Shown here piece after piece: positions 1 through 10,311 of a stretch of 64,000 nt of DNA. The notes beneath the pieces are model-generated. The model made no database searches and was not told the origin of the DNA. It saw only the letters and a list, made by a program, of their open reading frames with translations. Every line of letters starts with the position of its first letter. Position 1 is the first letter of the stretch. A program made the position numbers and the translations under genes. Origin of the DNA: Erythrophleum ivorense (lineage: Eukaryota > Streptophyta > Magnoliopsida > Fabales > Fabaceae); NCBI GenBank assembly GCA_026724425.1, contig JAIUCV010000102.1, positions 558,001 through 622,000 on the forward strand, read 5' to 3'.

Positions 1-855
1 GGTAAGATGTGCCTATTTGTTGCTCGGAATTTTGTTGAGTATTAGATTTCATGTGTCATGAAAAACAAGCCTATCGAATCAAACTTTTATTATTCTCTTG
101 ATCGGTTTCATAATCATTGTTTGTTTATGCGTTGTCCGTTTTGGCAGCTGGTAAAACAGGCGTGTTCTGGGACGTGAATGATTTCCCAGTCCCCGACGGT
201 CGCGGGATTCGTGAAATTGTCGAATTTGTTCTTAGGGAAAATGGTTATACTGGTGAGATATCGATCACGGTTTATGGAGACAAGGATCCGTTCTCGGCTG
301 AAGAAGCGGCCAAGGGTGGATTCACATTCGTACAGAGAAGTAAGATTGATTTAAGTTATTCTTTTCGCCTGTGTCTATATGATGTCCTCTCCTTTCTTTA
401 ATTGATTGATTCATGTCCTCTCCTTCATCGTTGATCACATCTCTACTTTATATATCAATTTTTCAGGTGATGAATATTGGAGAATTAACGATATGCTATT
501 GGATATTGCTTTGTGGGCGGTGAACAGCCCCTATCCTCCTGATCTCAATCCGGCAAACGTGATGGTCCTTGCAAAAAACAAGGAGAACACCGATTTCGTC
601 AATTTCCTTGAAGATTTGAACAATCAAGATTTTAATGTGTTATTAGTGGTGCCGGACGATGTTAAACCAGAAGAGGTGAATGTTCCACCTGTTAACGTGG
701 CATGGTATTGGAAGAGCATACAAGGAGATGGAAAGCCTATACCCCAAAAGGAATTTCGAGTCCTTTTAGATCAACAACGAGATTATTTACGCAGTCTTTA
801 TAAAGACGATGACGATGTTGCTGAAGGCGTTTGTGATGGGTGCCTTAACGACTAG
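1..855 (+). CDS. NYN-domain protein, copy 1 (5' end outside window)
   Basis: This belongs to the plant family annotated as putative endonuclease or glycosyl hydrolase (NYN, PIN-like fold). Position 1 is the last base of exon 1, followed at once by a GT donor. Exon 2 is 148-339 and exon 3 is 467-855, joined in phase 1. Visible motifs are VFWDVNDFPVPDG near the start, a YGDKDPFS strand, and DEYWRINDMLLDIALWAV in exon 3. The tail is acidic and ends CDGCLND. Exons and introns nearly match the copy at 10312-11238. One Ser codon is missing in exon 2 (EISITVYG against EISSITVYG), and the acidic tail is shorter. With the exon 1 of copy 2 the protein would be about 213 aa. The SGDxDF motif common in this family is absent (VMVLAKNKENTDF), so nuclease activity is doubtful. 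The substrate is unknown. Confidence 0.75.
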
Positions 856-911
856 CTGATCGACATGATTTTCTGTTCGCAGTATCTTAACGACTAGCTG
901 ATCGACATGAT
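844..911 (+). repeat. 26-bp direct repeat, 42-bp period, across the NYN copy 1 stop codon
   Basis: The stretch beginning CTTAACGACTAGCTGATCG occurs at 844-869 and again at 886-911. The first copy contains the NYN stop codon. The second leads directly into the prohibitin-like fragment. NYN copy 2 has this stretch once, with a small change, so the second copy marks the junction where foreign sequence joined. Confidence 0.8.
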
Positions 912-1056
912 CTCTGACGCTACGGCTAAAGCAGGTATGGGACTTATCGAGCTTAGGAGGATCGAGGCTTCGAGGGAGATTGCAGCTACACTTGCTAGGT
1001 CTCCTAATGTGGCTTACTTGCCCGGTGGCCAGAACATGAGGATTGTTGTTGTGTGA
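907..1056 (+). pseudogene. C-terminal fragment of a type I prohibitin (PHB3/PHB4-like)
   Basis: An open frame of 49 codons reads MISDATAKAGMGLIELRRIE and continues through SREIAATLARSPNVAYLPGG to a TGA. This is the conserved C-terminal helix and tail of plant type I prohibitins, mitochondrial inner-membrane scaffold proteins of the SPFH family. The last residues (QNMRIVVV) differ from the family ending. The membrane anchor and SPFH domain are absent. It sits 51 bp after the NYN copy 1 stop, inside what should be its 3' UTR. It is most likely a captured or duplicated fragment. Translation as a micro-ORF is possible but not shown. Confidence 0.75.
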
Positions 1057-2444
1057 TGTGTATGAAATACTTTTCTTCTTGTGGTTTATGCAGGTTGTGT
1101 GAAGGAACATAGGCGATGTATTAATGATCAAGTTGTGAATCTGGATTGAGTTAAAATGGTTAAATGGTCTTTTGTTCTGATGAACTCTCAAGAAGAAAAG
1201 AACAAAAGAAACTAGTTCCTCGAGTTATCAAATTATGCTGAATCTTGGTAAAATATGCTCTATTCGAATGATATTTTGCCTTGTTTGAGATGTCTAAAGT
1301 TTCAACAAATAAGTATGTTTTTGTTACAATTAAAACGGAAGCATATTGTTTACCGAATGCTAAGCATAACAATAAAATTTGATAATGCCTGATTATAATT
1401 GGGTTCTTGAAAAAGGGTTATGGCCCATCTTGTGTAAATGGGCCTTAGATAAGTTAACAAAACACTCTTATTATGTAATTTTGTTTTTACATAGCCGCTT
1501 TGCAACTAAAAGGTACCAATGACCACAAAAGCAAACACAAGCTGATCAACACAAAGTATTATATCAGGAAGCTTGTTTTGGGACTCATCAACAGGACCTG
1601 TGGTTAAACGCAGTTAGGCATAGTTCTGAAAATAGACCTAGGTGGGGGAAAAGACCCAAGTAAGACAAAGAAATGATGAGCAGGAGCATCAGCCAGTCGT
1701 TGAAGATCATTAGGAGAATTCTTGTAGCGAGAAGAGACATATTCTCTGTGTCATGCAATTATATCAGTATATTGTCAATATGCAGGTAAGAAAAGAAGGT
1801 ATAAATCCCAGTCAACCACATTTACCTGTAGAAACGACTCGCTATCTTTGTGATAAGAAAAGAGTGTGTCTCGGTTGACATAATAGAGTTCACACACAAC
1901 GAAGAAAGAAAAGACAAATCAAATAGAAATCCATTTATAGACGCTCAGTACCGTAAGAAAGGATAGTAGACACTATGAAGTAAAATATCCATACCACGCA
2001 GGATTAGGCAGAATTAGCAGCAACGTCAAGGCAAAGTAAGTCATTAAGCCAGGATTCTGTTGGATCTCCAGAGCCGTATCTAATAGACTCATTAAGTTCT
2101 ATCTTCTTGAAAAGGAAACTTGGGGGAGTCAGTCAGGGGATTCTCCAAAATATTTGCAGGCCATGGGAATAGAATGAACTTTACTACAAATGAAGAACTC
2201 ATCAGATACACAAGTAAAGCGGGCCACTTTGAATTAGAAACATGACACAAGTTGCAAGGCTCACCTTTGAATCCTCCAATTCCTCTGGTCCAATCCAGGC
2301 AAATCAATTGATATAGAGCAGATATATAAAGGGTTCGAATAAATATGTTATGATGAACACCATTCATATCTTTATCCCAGTTTTAAGAGTGCTTTAAACT
2401 ATTCATTTTGCCAAAAACATCTGTACCACCAGACATGACACAAG
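1057..2444. other. No recognised gene
   Basis: This stretch follows the prohibitin fragment. I see no recognisable coding sequence. Short open stretches on the minus strand around 2092-2367 carry no family signature. They could be transcript remnants belonging with the minus-strand ORF at 2445-2702. Confidence 0.5.
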
Positions 2445-2702
2445 TCAGGCTGAAGGTTTGCAGTTACACTGTTTAGCAGCGATGTTATCAAGATCTTCGT
2501 TGAACTGTGGATCTTCTCGTCCTTTTAATGTCCACTGCAGCAGTCTGATATTCAAGTCACTTAGTATTGAATCTCCATCTTCTTCACAGTGAAGTTGAAT
2601 CAAGCGGTCAATGCATTTCACCAAATACTTGCTGGATTTTAGCTTAAACTGGTTAATAAACTCATGGGCGTCCTCTTCAGCTTCAAAACTTGATACATAC
2701 AT
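2445..2702 (-). other. Unrecognised 85-codon open frame, possible gene 3' end
   Basis: The minus-strand frame reads as a plausible soluble, charged, helical protein end (for example DAHEFINQFKLKSSKYLVKC and LLQWTLKGREDPQFNEDL). I cannot assign a family. The frame ends at a stop at 2445. Its upstream side runs directly into the opposite-strand PADRE-like fragment at about 2703, so any original 5' part is missing. Amino-acid usage looks protein-like. It is probably another broken piece in the patchwork between the two NYN copies, but a short real gene cannot be excluded. Confidence 0.3.
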
Positions 2703-3133
2703 TATACATACTCTCCAACGAATTCCCCCGCCACGTCATCCACGACACCTTAAGCCTCCGTCACTCATCTCCGCCGCTTCTCCACGACGAAGAGCTCTTT
2801 CCCGGTAACATCTATTATCTCCTCCCTCTTTCTTCCGCCGAGGCCTCGAACGCTCAACAGCATTTCTCCGACCATCTAGCAACTCCGTACAGGATGTCTT
2901 TCGGGAAAACGCCGGTAAAGGCGGTTACGAATGGCGGTGGAGGCGGTGTGTGGAAGGTGAGGCTTGTGATAAGTCCGGAGCAGTTGACGGAGATTCTTGC
3001 AGAGGATGTGGAAACGGAAGCGTTTGTAGAAAGTGTGAGGACGGTGGCCAAGTGCGGTGGCGGAGCTAATTCGAGAGCGAATTCGGACCAGTTAAGTCAC
3101 TTAAGTGTTACGAGTAGTTTCAAAGGGCAATAA
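2703..3133 (+). pseudogene. 5'-truncated PADRE (DUF4228) protein
   Basis: The frame reads NEFPRHVIHDTLSLRHSSPP, then LLHDEELFPGNIYYLLPLSS, then a Gly-rich linker. It ends with WKVRLVISPEQLTEILAEDV and a short Ser-rich tail, with a stop at 3131-3133. This is the core of plant PADRE/DUF4228 proteins, a stress- and pathogen-responsive family whose members start with a short MGNC-like N-terminus. That start and the first strands are missing. The frame stays open upstream into unrelated sequence (from 2690), where it overlaps the minus-strand ORF. The C-terminal two thirds is intact, so the piece is fairly recent or still constrained. Expression would need a new 5' end. Confidence 0.7.
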
Positions 3134-3757
3134 AGGTGAAATTTCGAATATGTATAAAAAGGAAGTTTATGTAATTTTGGGATGTTAATTATTGTTTCAC
3201 AAGCATTTAAAATGATGTTAATTTTCGTATTTGTTGGAGTGATTATAAGTTTATCAACGTAGAAGCTGGAAAAAGGTTTATTTGGAAATATCGATGACAT
3301 CTCTCACACGAAACAATTAAGTTATGAGAAATCTATAAAGAACAAAATTATCCGAAATTTAAATGCGGTTTTAGCTTGATTTAAATTTTAGTTTCTTGTC
3401 ATATATATATATATTCAGTTTCAAAATTGAATTTTGTTTGTCTTTCGGGTTCAGTTCACAGACACAAAAGATATATTACATGTATTTTCATGTGGGTCCA
3501 AACACTCAATTGCTTATGATGGATGAATTGAAAACAGAAATTGAAATGCGTTTGGTGAATTGTGAAATGCGACCGTCTTTAAAACGCGATTTGAATGGTT
3601 ACTTTCCACTGTCATTGCTGCAAACGCGCTTCATTGGTAATCGCCAGATTAGACGCGGTAGCTGCGGTGAACACTCTAGTGCCACTCTCTTTCGTTTCGT
3701 CGGAGCATGAGGAAACCCATCGCTCTCTTACCAAAGGCGATGTCTACCCAATCGCTG

Positions 3758-3760
<3 letters not shown>
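3134..3760. other. No recognised gene
   Basis: AT-rich sequence after the PADRE fragment. The plus-strand open stretches are short and carry no motif I know. Confidence 0.5.
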
Positions 3761-3796
<36 letters not shown>

Positions 3797-3832
3797 CTCT
3801 CTCTCTCTCTCTGTACTCTCTCTCTCTCTCTC
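3761..3832 (+). repeat. (CT)n microsatellite, interrupted
   Basis: Three CT runs are separated by TGTAAT and TGTA. The run creates spurious Ser/Leu and Arg/Glu reading frames on both strands. Confidence 0.95.
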
Positions 3833-4937
3833 ATGAGGTTGGATTTTTGTTTTCTTCTCTAAGAGTTGTCGAATTGCAGAAACTTCGGTAAAGAGGTAGT
3901 TTTGTTGCAGAATCTGAGCTCTCACTTGATCATAGCGAACGTTTCCTTTTACCCTGTTACTTCTCCTCCTGCTCTGTCTAGTGAAGCTCAGGGTACTCAG
4001 GAAGCCACAGGTCAATGCTGTGATGTTCATTTCTTCTTCTTCTTCTTCTTCTTCTTCTTCTTCTTCTAATTCGGGTTTTCTTCATACCTTAGCTTAAAGC
4101 CTTTAAAAGGACACTTTTTTTGGATGAGGATAAAAAGAGAACACAGACAAGAGTGTCATTCTGCATTCGGAAGCATTTTTTGGAAATGGCGCTTGTATGG
4201 ATAAATTTATTTGCATTGGTATAATGTCTGATTTATGATGTCTATCAATGACAATAGATTTAGATTCGTGTGATAGGAAATATTAACAATGGTTCTTCTG
4301 ATTGTACATTTAGGAAGGATGGAGCCTTGCAGAACTCTTTCAGATCCACTGTTCACGGTGACTGCTCCCTATAGGTAACTTCTTATCTTGGATGCATGAG
4401 TGTGACATAACATCCTGGATATTGAAGATGACCACTTTCACTTCTTCCTTTGAAAGACAGTTTGGGAAGTAACTTCCGTAGTTGTACAAGTACTTGAAAG
4501 AAGCCATCGGCAAGGTATCTCATATGATTGTGACACAAACATGAAACATGAAACATGTCACTGGTGTTATTTTCTCCTAGATTATTCTGAATTTATATAT
4601 GTTTTTGCAGGTTAGCTGGAGCGATGTAACACATTTGATGTGGCCTCTATTTACTGAAGAATGGGGATCATGGCGATACGAGTAACTCAACCTCTTAAGT
4701 TATTACCCTTTTGCAGTAGGTGTTTTTCAAATATAGAAGGATCACTTTTATTGGAAGAAATGATACTGTCAACTGTCATCTGACCTACTCATTTGGTTCA
4801 GGATCCAGTAACAGACCTACCAATTTAATTTAAAAACCAGATGACATTGCATTGGTAGCTGACCTGTTACATATTTCTCTGCGACAGGTATGGTTTCAGC
4901 AAAGAAATTGTCGAATGCCCTGGTATGGAGGATGTTT
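3833..4937. other. Exon-like scraps, origin unknown, with a (TTC)n run at 4031-4067
   Basis: Two short segments look like exons flanked by AG and GT. One is near 4315-4376 (reads WSLAELFQIH, then a stop). The other is near 4613-4684 (reads VSWSDVTHLMWPLFTEEWGS). I do not recognise the family. They lie just upstream of the VPS13-like exons on the same strand and could belong to the same or another captured gene piece. Confidence 0.3.
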
Positions 4938-5583
4938 GCTCAAGATCACTGTTTGGAATGGTAACTCTCTCTCTCTCTATTTTCTATTCAACAAACACCA
5001 CAACTCTCTATTGGATGATATACACAGTTTGTGCTCCTAACTGCAGAGGAAGTCCTATTGGAGAACGTGGAACTGATCCTTGAAGCATTCGAGTATTTGC
5101 AACTGCCAATCGCTCTCAAGCAAGGTATTATAATGGACATGTTGGGAAATTGAGCATTAAAATTCCATGGAAGAAGCTTGGTAGGGATCCCATCATCATT
5201 ACGCTTGAAGATGTCTTTATATGTGCATCACAACCAAATGATCAAGAGGTGATTTGCCTGTCTAATAACACCTTTTTCTGTACATGACAATTGACAAGCC
5301 TTTATACTTGAACTCTCAAATGTTTCCTTTCCATGGCCATTGCAGTGGTTGAGAAGGCTAAGCTTGCTGCTGCAGAAGTGGCTAAATTGTCTAGGCGTGT
5401 CTTTGGTGAGCAAATTACTTCCTACCCTTCATTGTGAAGTCTTGGTTTCTGTTACATTGTACTAATTAGTTAATCTTCAAAGATTGCTCCAATAAAACAT
5501 TTGGTCATCCCCTTCAATTTTTTTGTTTTTTTTTCCAGACAGTCCAGCAGGGAATCCATATATGTCATATACTGCAGCCAAGG
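4938..5583 (+). pseudogene. VPS13-like N-terminal exons (chorein domain), broken
   Basis: Consecutive exon pieces match the N-terminus of VPS13, a lipid-transfer protein of membrane contact sites. LKITVWN ends at 4960. EEVLLENVELILEAFEYLQL starts at 5047. VGKLSIKIPWKKLGRDPIII, then LEDVFICASQPNDQE, ends at 5248. EKAKLAAAEVAKLSRRVF spans 5346-5405, and SPAGNPYMSYTAAK follows from 5539. Most GT and AG borders survive, so this is a DNA copy and not a retrocopy. The usual start (MFEGxVRQ) is missing. About 11 bp without an acceptor sits after 5124, where an intron may have been almost deleted. The 5346 exon is frame-shifted. The gene normally has dozens of further exons, none of which are here. 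Confidence 0.8.
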
Positions 5584-5792
5584 GTGACATTATGTTCTGC
5601 AATGCTACCTTTAGTTTAAGCATCTTACATTTGTTTACATTATTTCTGGTATTTTGATTTTTGCGTAAGTTTAAATCTTCCTGCTTGTTGATGAGAGGAT
5701 ATCAAGCATGTCTTCGCTTCTTTCAACTACGTTAAAACTTGTTGAATACATGTAGTTACAAGCGAAATATAAACATGCTTTTCCATCCGGAC
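5584..5792. other. Spacer between two oppositely oriented gene pieces
   Basis: AT-rich sequence between the VPS13-like and BIG-like pieces. No coding signal seen. Confidence 0.5.
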
Positions 5793-6349
5793 TTAAACAT
5801 TATTTACACGTGACAATACCATTTGAGAAACACATCGGATGATAAGTTCTCTGATCTCAACATCATTACTTGTACGCATAACAATGACAAATGGTGTCAT
5901 AATTTCATTTTGGAAGTTGTAATTGGCCAAAATTGAAATAGACAGACTTGTCAACAATCTTTGTGAAGTTACAGAGAGCTTTAACAAGGTGTATTAGAGC
6001 TTCACTGTTTAGTTTGTGTGATTCATTTCACCAACCTGCTCCAACAAGTTCAAATTAGAGACTATACTGCACATCTGTGCTTGTCTCACATTCCTAGAAC
6101 CTTTTCCGCCAAAACTCATGCTGTCATATGAACCCCTCACATTTCCCAGGACCCTTGTTTTTCAGTACATTATGTTTGGGTAGCGTTGATTTCTCAAGAC
6201 TCATTTTGCTTGGAAGCAAAAAAAGCGGCATCTGGAGGAGCACCTTCTCCCAAGAGATGTAGTTGCTCAAAACGAGAAACACAAGTTAGTATGTGCTCCG
6301 AGGCATCTTGCAAATAGTTTCCCTCTTCATCAGCAAGTCTGAGAATCGC
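5793..6349 (-). pseudogene. ARF-GEF BIG (Sec7 family) fragment
   Basis: Read on the minus strand, an AG acceptor at 6350-6351 precedes ILRLADEEGNYLQDASEHIL, then TCVSRFEQLHLLGEGAPPDA, ending QNES and a stop at 6194. Further along in the same direction, NFQNEIMTPFVIVMR and EIRELIIRCVSQMVLSRVNN end at 5793. Both belong, in this order, to the C-terminal half of the large brefeldin-A-inhibited guanine-nucleotide exchange factors (BIG1-5) that activate ARF GTPases at the trans-Golgi. The Sec7 catalytic domain is not present. The piece is internally deleted and cannot make a functional GEF. Confidence 0.8.
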
Positions 6350-6396
6350 CTGGAACATAATCAAAATACTATTTGGGAAAAGGTGACAGTGAGAAA

Positions 6397-6510
6397 GCAG
6401 GAAGGAGATGTCAGAGTATATCATTTACATAGCATGCTTTTTGGTACAGAAAGAGCAGGAAGGAGATGTCAGAGTATATCATTTACATAGCATGCTTTTT
6501 GGTACAGAAA
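6397..6510 (+). repeat. 57-bp perfect or near-perfect tandem duplication
   Basis: GCAGGAAGGAGATGTCAGAG and the sequence after it up to GGTACAGAAAG occur twice head to tail with a 57-bp shift. The duplication lies just upstream of the minus-strand BIG fragment. Confidence 0.9.
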
Positions 6511-7080
6511 GGGAGGGAAACTATTTAAACAACAATCAAAACTTAATCTAGCATAAAACCAACCTTAATGGCTTCAATATTTTTCTACTTGATATCAGCT
6601 GGGGAGTGAAGTGAAGTGAACTTCGCTAGTCAAGTTAAAAAAGAATTTCTCTTGCTATGCTTCATCATATCACATCACTTGTTTCCTAGATCGATGACGA
6701 GTGCTTCAGATTTATCCAATGAATTAGAAACCGTTTGGCGCAACTACTTGTTCAACCAGTCTCCCATTGATTTTAATATGGCTACTTGTTCAGCATTTCA
6801 TGGCTTCAAGAACATGTCAACAAGGATTTGTGAATGCAAACAAATCTTGTCAAGAAACAGAAGAAACAATCAACAAAGGTTGAGGAACATTCTCCATGAG
6901 TCTAAGAACAATCATGTGGAAAAAAAACTACAATTTCCGCAGCTCCCAAATCTTTCAACCAGACTTATAAAAATAGAGCAAGAAAGCTGGAAAAAAATCA
7001 TAAGAGTACTAGAACGACAAACACATATCCCATTACACATAGAAAACAAAGACAGCAACTTTGTTTTCTCAATTTGTATC
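6511..7080. other. Long plus-strand open frame without recognised family
   Basis: A plus-strand frame stays open from about 6616 to 7179 (187 codons, first in-frame ATG later). It includes SASDLSNELETVWRNYLFNQ. Its 3' end overlaps, on the opposite strand, a better protein-like frame at 7081-7330. I see no domain and give it little weight. Confidence 0.2.
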
Positions 7081-8045
7081 TTCTGGTGCTGCTGGGGGCA
7101 TATTAACAATTATACGGAATTCTACACGATAATCTTTATCTACCGCATTCTCGAAGTCTTTGCCTCAAGAGTCAGATAATGCGAGGTAAACTTCTCCTTC
7201 ACCAACGCGTAGAATGGTGATGCACCGAACGGAATCTCTATCGCCTCCCACAATGACGATTTTGTGGTCTCGAAATTTTCTTGCATGACTGAGAATGAGA
7301 TGTTCTAACTTGGTGAGGCTCTCGTATTTAACTTAGAAATGAAAAAAAAAAAAACAAATTAACAAAAAAATAATTAGAAAATTCAAAGATGCAAAGATAC
7401 AATTAGTTTTACAACTTTTACCTGTCCTTCGGTTACTGTTTTCTGCTTGCAGAAATATACGTTGACAGTTCTTGCACTTCAGTTTCCTAGCAAAGATGTC
7501 GTGAACATAAACTCCTTTCCATGGAGTAAATCTGCCCAGGCCCGAAGAATTTCTTCATGTTCCCAACTCCATTCAGTTTACCGTTATAAATCTCAGAATC
7601 CGGATCTGCCTTTTCGAGAAAAGCTTTAACACGACGCAGCAAAGTGTCAACATCAAATAACAATTGCGGGTGAAAAATCCAGGATTTGGATCAAAATCGC
7701 CAGTAGATCCATTACCTCCAGTCCCCAGCATCAGCCGTGGAAAGCTCACTCTCAACGAGAAACAATAAGATGCACTTAATAGTAAGAAGGAGCTCACTCT
7801 TTGATGCATAGCTGATGCTATAAATGTTTATGCATCTGGTGCAGCCGTGCATCAGCCGTGCATCCAACATTTATGCATCTCAGAATCCGGATCTGCCTTT
7901 TCGAGAAAAGCTTTAACACGACGCTGCAAAGTGTCAACATCAAAGAACAATTGCGGGTAAAAAATCCAGGATTTGGATCAAAATCCCCAATAGATCCATT
8001 ACCTCCATTTCCCAGCATCAGCCGTGGAAAGCTCACTCTCAACAA
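7081..8045 (-). pseudogene. Broken gene piece of unrecognised family, first part duplicated
   Basis: Minus-strand frames give protein-like text in several steps. They are DFDPNPGFFTR, a shift, then DVDTLLRRVKAFLEKADPDS and EIYNGKLNGVGNMKKFFGPG. After an intron-like gap come LEHLILSHARKFRDHKIVIV, GGDRDSVRCITILRVGEGEV, then YLALSDS, a TGA, and GKDFENAVDKDYRVEFRIIV ending PPAAPEDTN. Frameshifts and an in-frame stop show it is not intact. The first part occurs twice, 287 bp apart. I do not recognise the family. A profile search with these segments would settle it. Confidence 0.4.
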
Positions 8046-8095
8046 GAAACAACAAGATGCACTTAAGAGTAAGAAGGAGCTAGCTCACTTTTTGA
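7591..8095 (+). repeat. Direct duplication, 287-bp offset
   Basis: Sequence starting TCTCAGAATCCGGATCTGCC at 7591 recurs from 7878, with small differences, through a repeated GTAAGAAGGAGCT end. The first copy runs to about 7800. The segment between them (7808-7875) contains several GATGCAT-like short repeats. Confidence 0.85.
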
Positions 8096-8106
8096 TGCAC
8101 TGATGA

Positions 8107-8164
8107 AGTTACTTGTGTTTCTCGTTTTGAGCAACTACATCTCTTGGGAGAAGGTGCTCCTCCA
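8107..8164 (+). pseudogene. Second, inverted BIG fragment (about 54 bp)
   Basis: Plus-strand CTTGTGTTTCTCGTTTTGAG and the bases after it read TCVSRFEQLHLLGEGAPP. This is the same exon piece found on the minus strand at 6231-6285, with nearly identical bases. The two are in inverted orientation about 1.8 kb apart and flank the unrecognised broken gene piece. Confidence 0.8.
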
Positions 8165-10311
8165 TATGCATAAATGTTTTGAAATATATGATTTACATAA
8201 GATATTCTATAAAGTAATATCAAGTTAGTCCAAGACTATATAAAAAGTTAGTCCAAGACTAAACTGATTAATAAAATATGAAGATTGAAAGGGTGCAGCG
8301 TACTGGTTTGGTGGGATGTAAAACTTGTATGAAATATTTGGTGGTTCCACTAAATCACAATTCACTTTTGCCGACTTGGTATTTCAAAATTGTATACAAC
8401 TAATTTGCGTTGGTGTGTATCTTGTCCAGACTTATTATCATGCAGTAAAACAAAATGGTATATATAAATCCCGTAGCATATAATAACTAATAATTATAGA
8501 AAATCAAGGTGACTAATTAATATCTCCCATTTCAAGTCTTCCACACAGACCCTTTTTAATAACAAAGGTTTTACCTTAGACACACACAAAATAATTGGAT
8601 CTTTATTGATCGTGATTTATGCGGAAGAGTACGCCTGGTCGAGACTCTCCTCTCATTGGACTATTAATATTGATGGGTTGCAATGCATGGTCACAGCCTC
8701 TTGTAAAACTATCACGAAAATACTATCCAGAGTCTAAACATACAAAAATTGAAGTTTTATTTGATACAGTAGTAAATATGAAACATTTATCATTAAGATT
8801 AGATGTAGACAACGTCGAAATCTATCATTATATATATCTTAGGGGCCATATATATATATATATATATATATAGATATCAATCAAAATACTTGCAAGATCA
8901 CTTACTCTAATGGGTTCATGTCATCTTGTTGTTAACATAGTATAAATCTAATCGTTCCCGACGACATTGAGAAAACAAAAAAGAATCTAATACTTTATAT
9001 TTATTTTACGACGGGCCAGCCTCTTGAAAGCCCATTAGCATGCGTGCGTAAAGTATAATCAAATCCCATTTGGGTTAAGGAACAAAAGTGGAACTTTAAA
9101 GAAGCTTGGAGAACGATAAAAAATCCATTGCCGCCTTTGTTTCTGTAGCAAATCCGTAGAACCTAAAAGTTAGTAGCAAATATGTATGGAAATGATGATG
9201 ATAATGAATTGATATTTCAATTTTAAACAATCGGTTTTCTGATTTAGTCCTAATCTTGGTTTTAGGACTGCTTCTGTTATGTATCTCCTACAGGGAGATT
9301 AGTAAAGGGACTAAGGGAGATTAGTAAAAGGAATTCTAGATATGGAGCGTATTGTAAAAGTCTCAAAATCACTTCTTAGATACTTCTTGGTCGATCTCGA
9401 TTTTCCAATAATACACTTTCTTATCATTTTCCGATATCTGACTGTGATTAATTAACTGTTGTATGACGAGAGATATATATATATTTGACCGAATCATTCT
9501 TCCATTTAAGAATATGAGGTAATTTTAATTTGTTGCTTCCTCAAAGTATCTAGAACGAAACGACGTCTCAAGTTACGCTTGTAATTATAATATAATTTAT
9601 CTATGCATGCACGTAAAGTATGTCTGTATTAGTAATAAATAACTAATGGATTATGTGATTTATGATGACTTGGTGAGTGGTACCAAATTACTATAGCATG
9701 AGACAAGCTAACACCCATATCTCTGACACTTGCCTGAGATTTCTTTTAACTGTTTGTTATACATACATAATTGATTATAAAATTATGGTATGTTTGGTAT
9801 ATATACAAACAGTAGCTATTCAAACAACTTGCTTTCATTTTTAGATCAGTTTTTTTTTCCCCGGTTTAGTAGGAACTAGGTTAACTTGGCTATTCCAAAC
9901 ATTGCTACTATACTTGAATACTTCTTGATAGGATTATTTGAGTATCAGAAATCTCATACCTTTATAAACCTTTCTAGGTTAATCCTATTATGAGTAAATT
10001 GATTCTCATATTTGTCTCTTCGTGATAGAAAGAAATATTCAAGAGAGGTTTGTTAGTGATAGAGGTGAAAGAGAAGAGAGATTCAAGATTGAAGTTTTTG
10101 TTTTTGATTTTTTTAAAGTTAATTTTAAGTAAATAATAGTTAAAGTATTATCAATGGCATGATGTTTTAAGTTAGACAAATATATGAGTTTATTTTAGCG
10201 GTGATTTTCGATTTTGCAGGTTTGACAGCCGCTCCTGTAAAAACCCAACCTTTTAACCTAGCCTCTCTTTGTCCAAATAGATCTGAACCCTAATTTCTGT
10301 TCATTCTCACA
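8165..10311. other. No recognised gene; upstream region of NYN copy 2
   Basis: AT-rich spacer with a (TA)n run at 8848-8872. An 84-codon plus-strand frame at 8619-8873 runs into the TA repeat and has no family signature. Around 9240-9430 the sequence has the look of an LTR-like or other element border (repeated GGGAGATTAGTAAA), but I found no paired terminal repeat. The last few hundred bases should contain the NYN copy 2 promoter. Confidence 0.45.

Noticed and set aside
2320..2345. GGGTTCGAAT resembling a tRNA T-loop
   Set aside because: No matching acceptor, D or anticodon arms lie around it.
3728..4030. 100-codon minus-strand frame rich in Arg and Glu
   Set aside because: It is produced by the CT microsatellite, not by coding constraint.
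8619..8873. 84-codon plus-strand frame
   Set aside because: It ends in a translated TA repeat, shows no family motif and has no splice context.
9240..9430. Possible solo LTR
   Set aside because: It has a repeated GGGAGATTAGTAAA and an LTR-like look, but no TG/CA ends, partner or target duplication could be confirmed.
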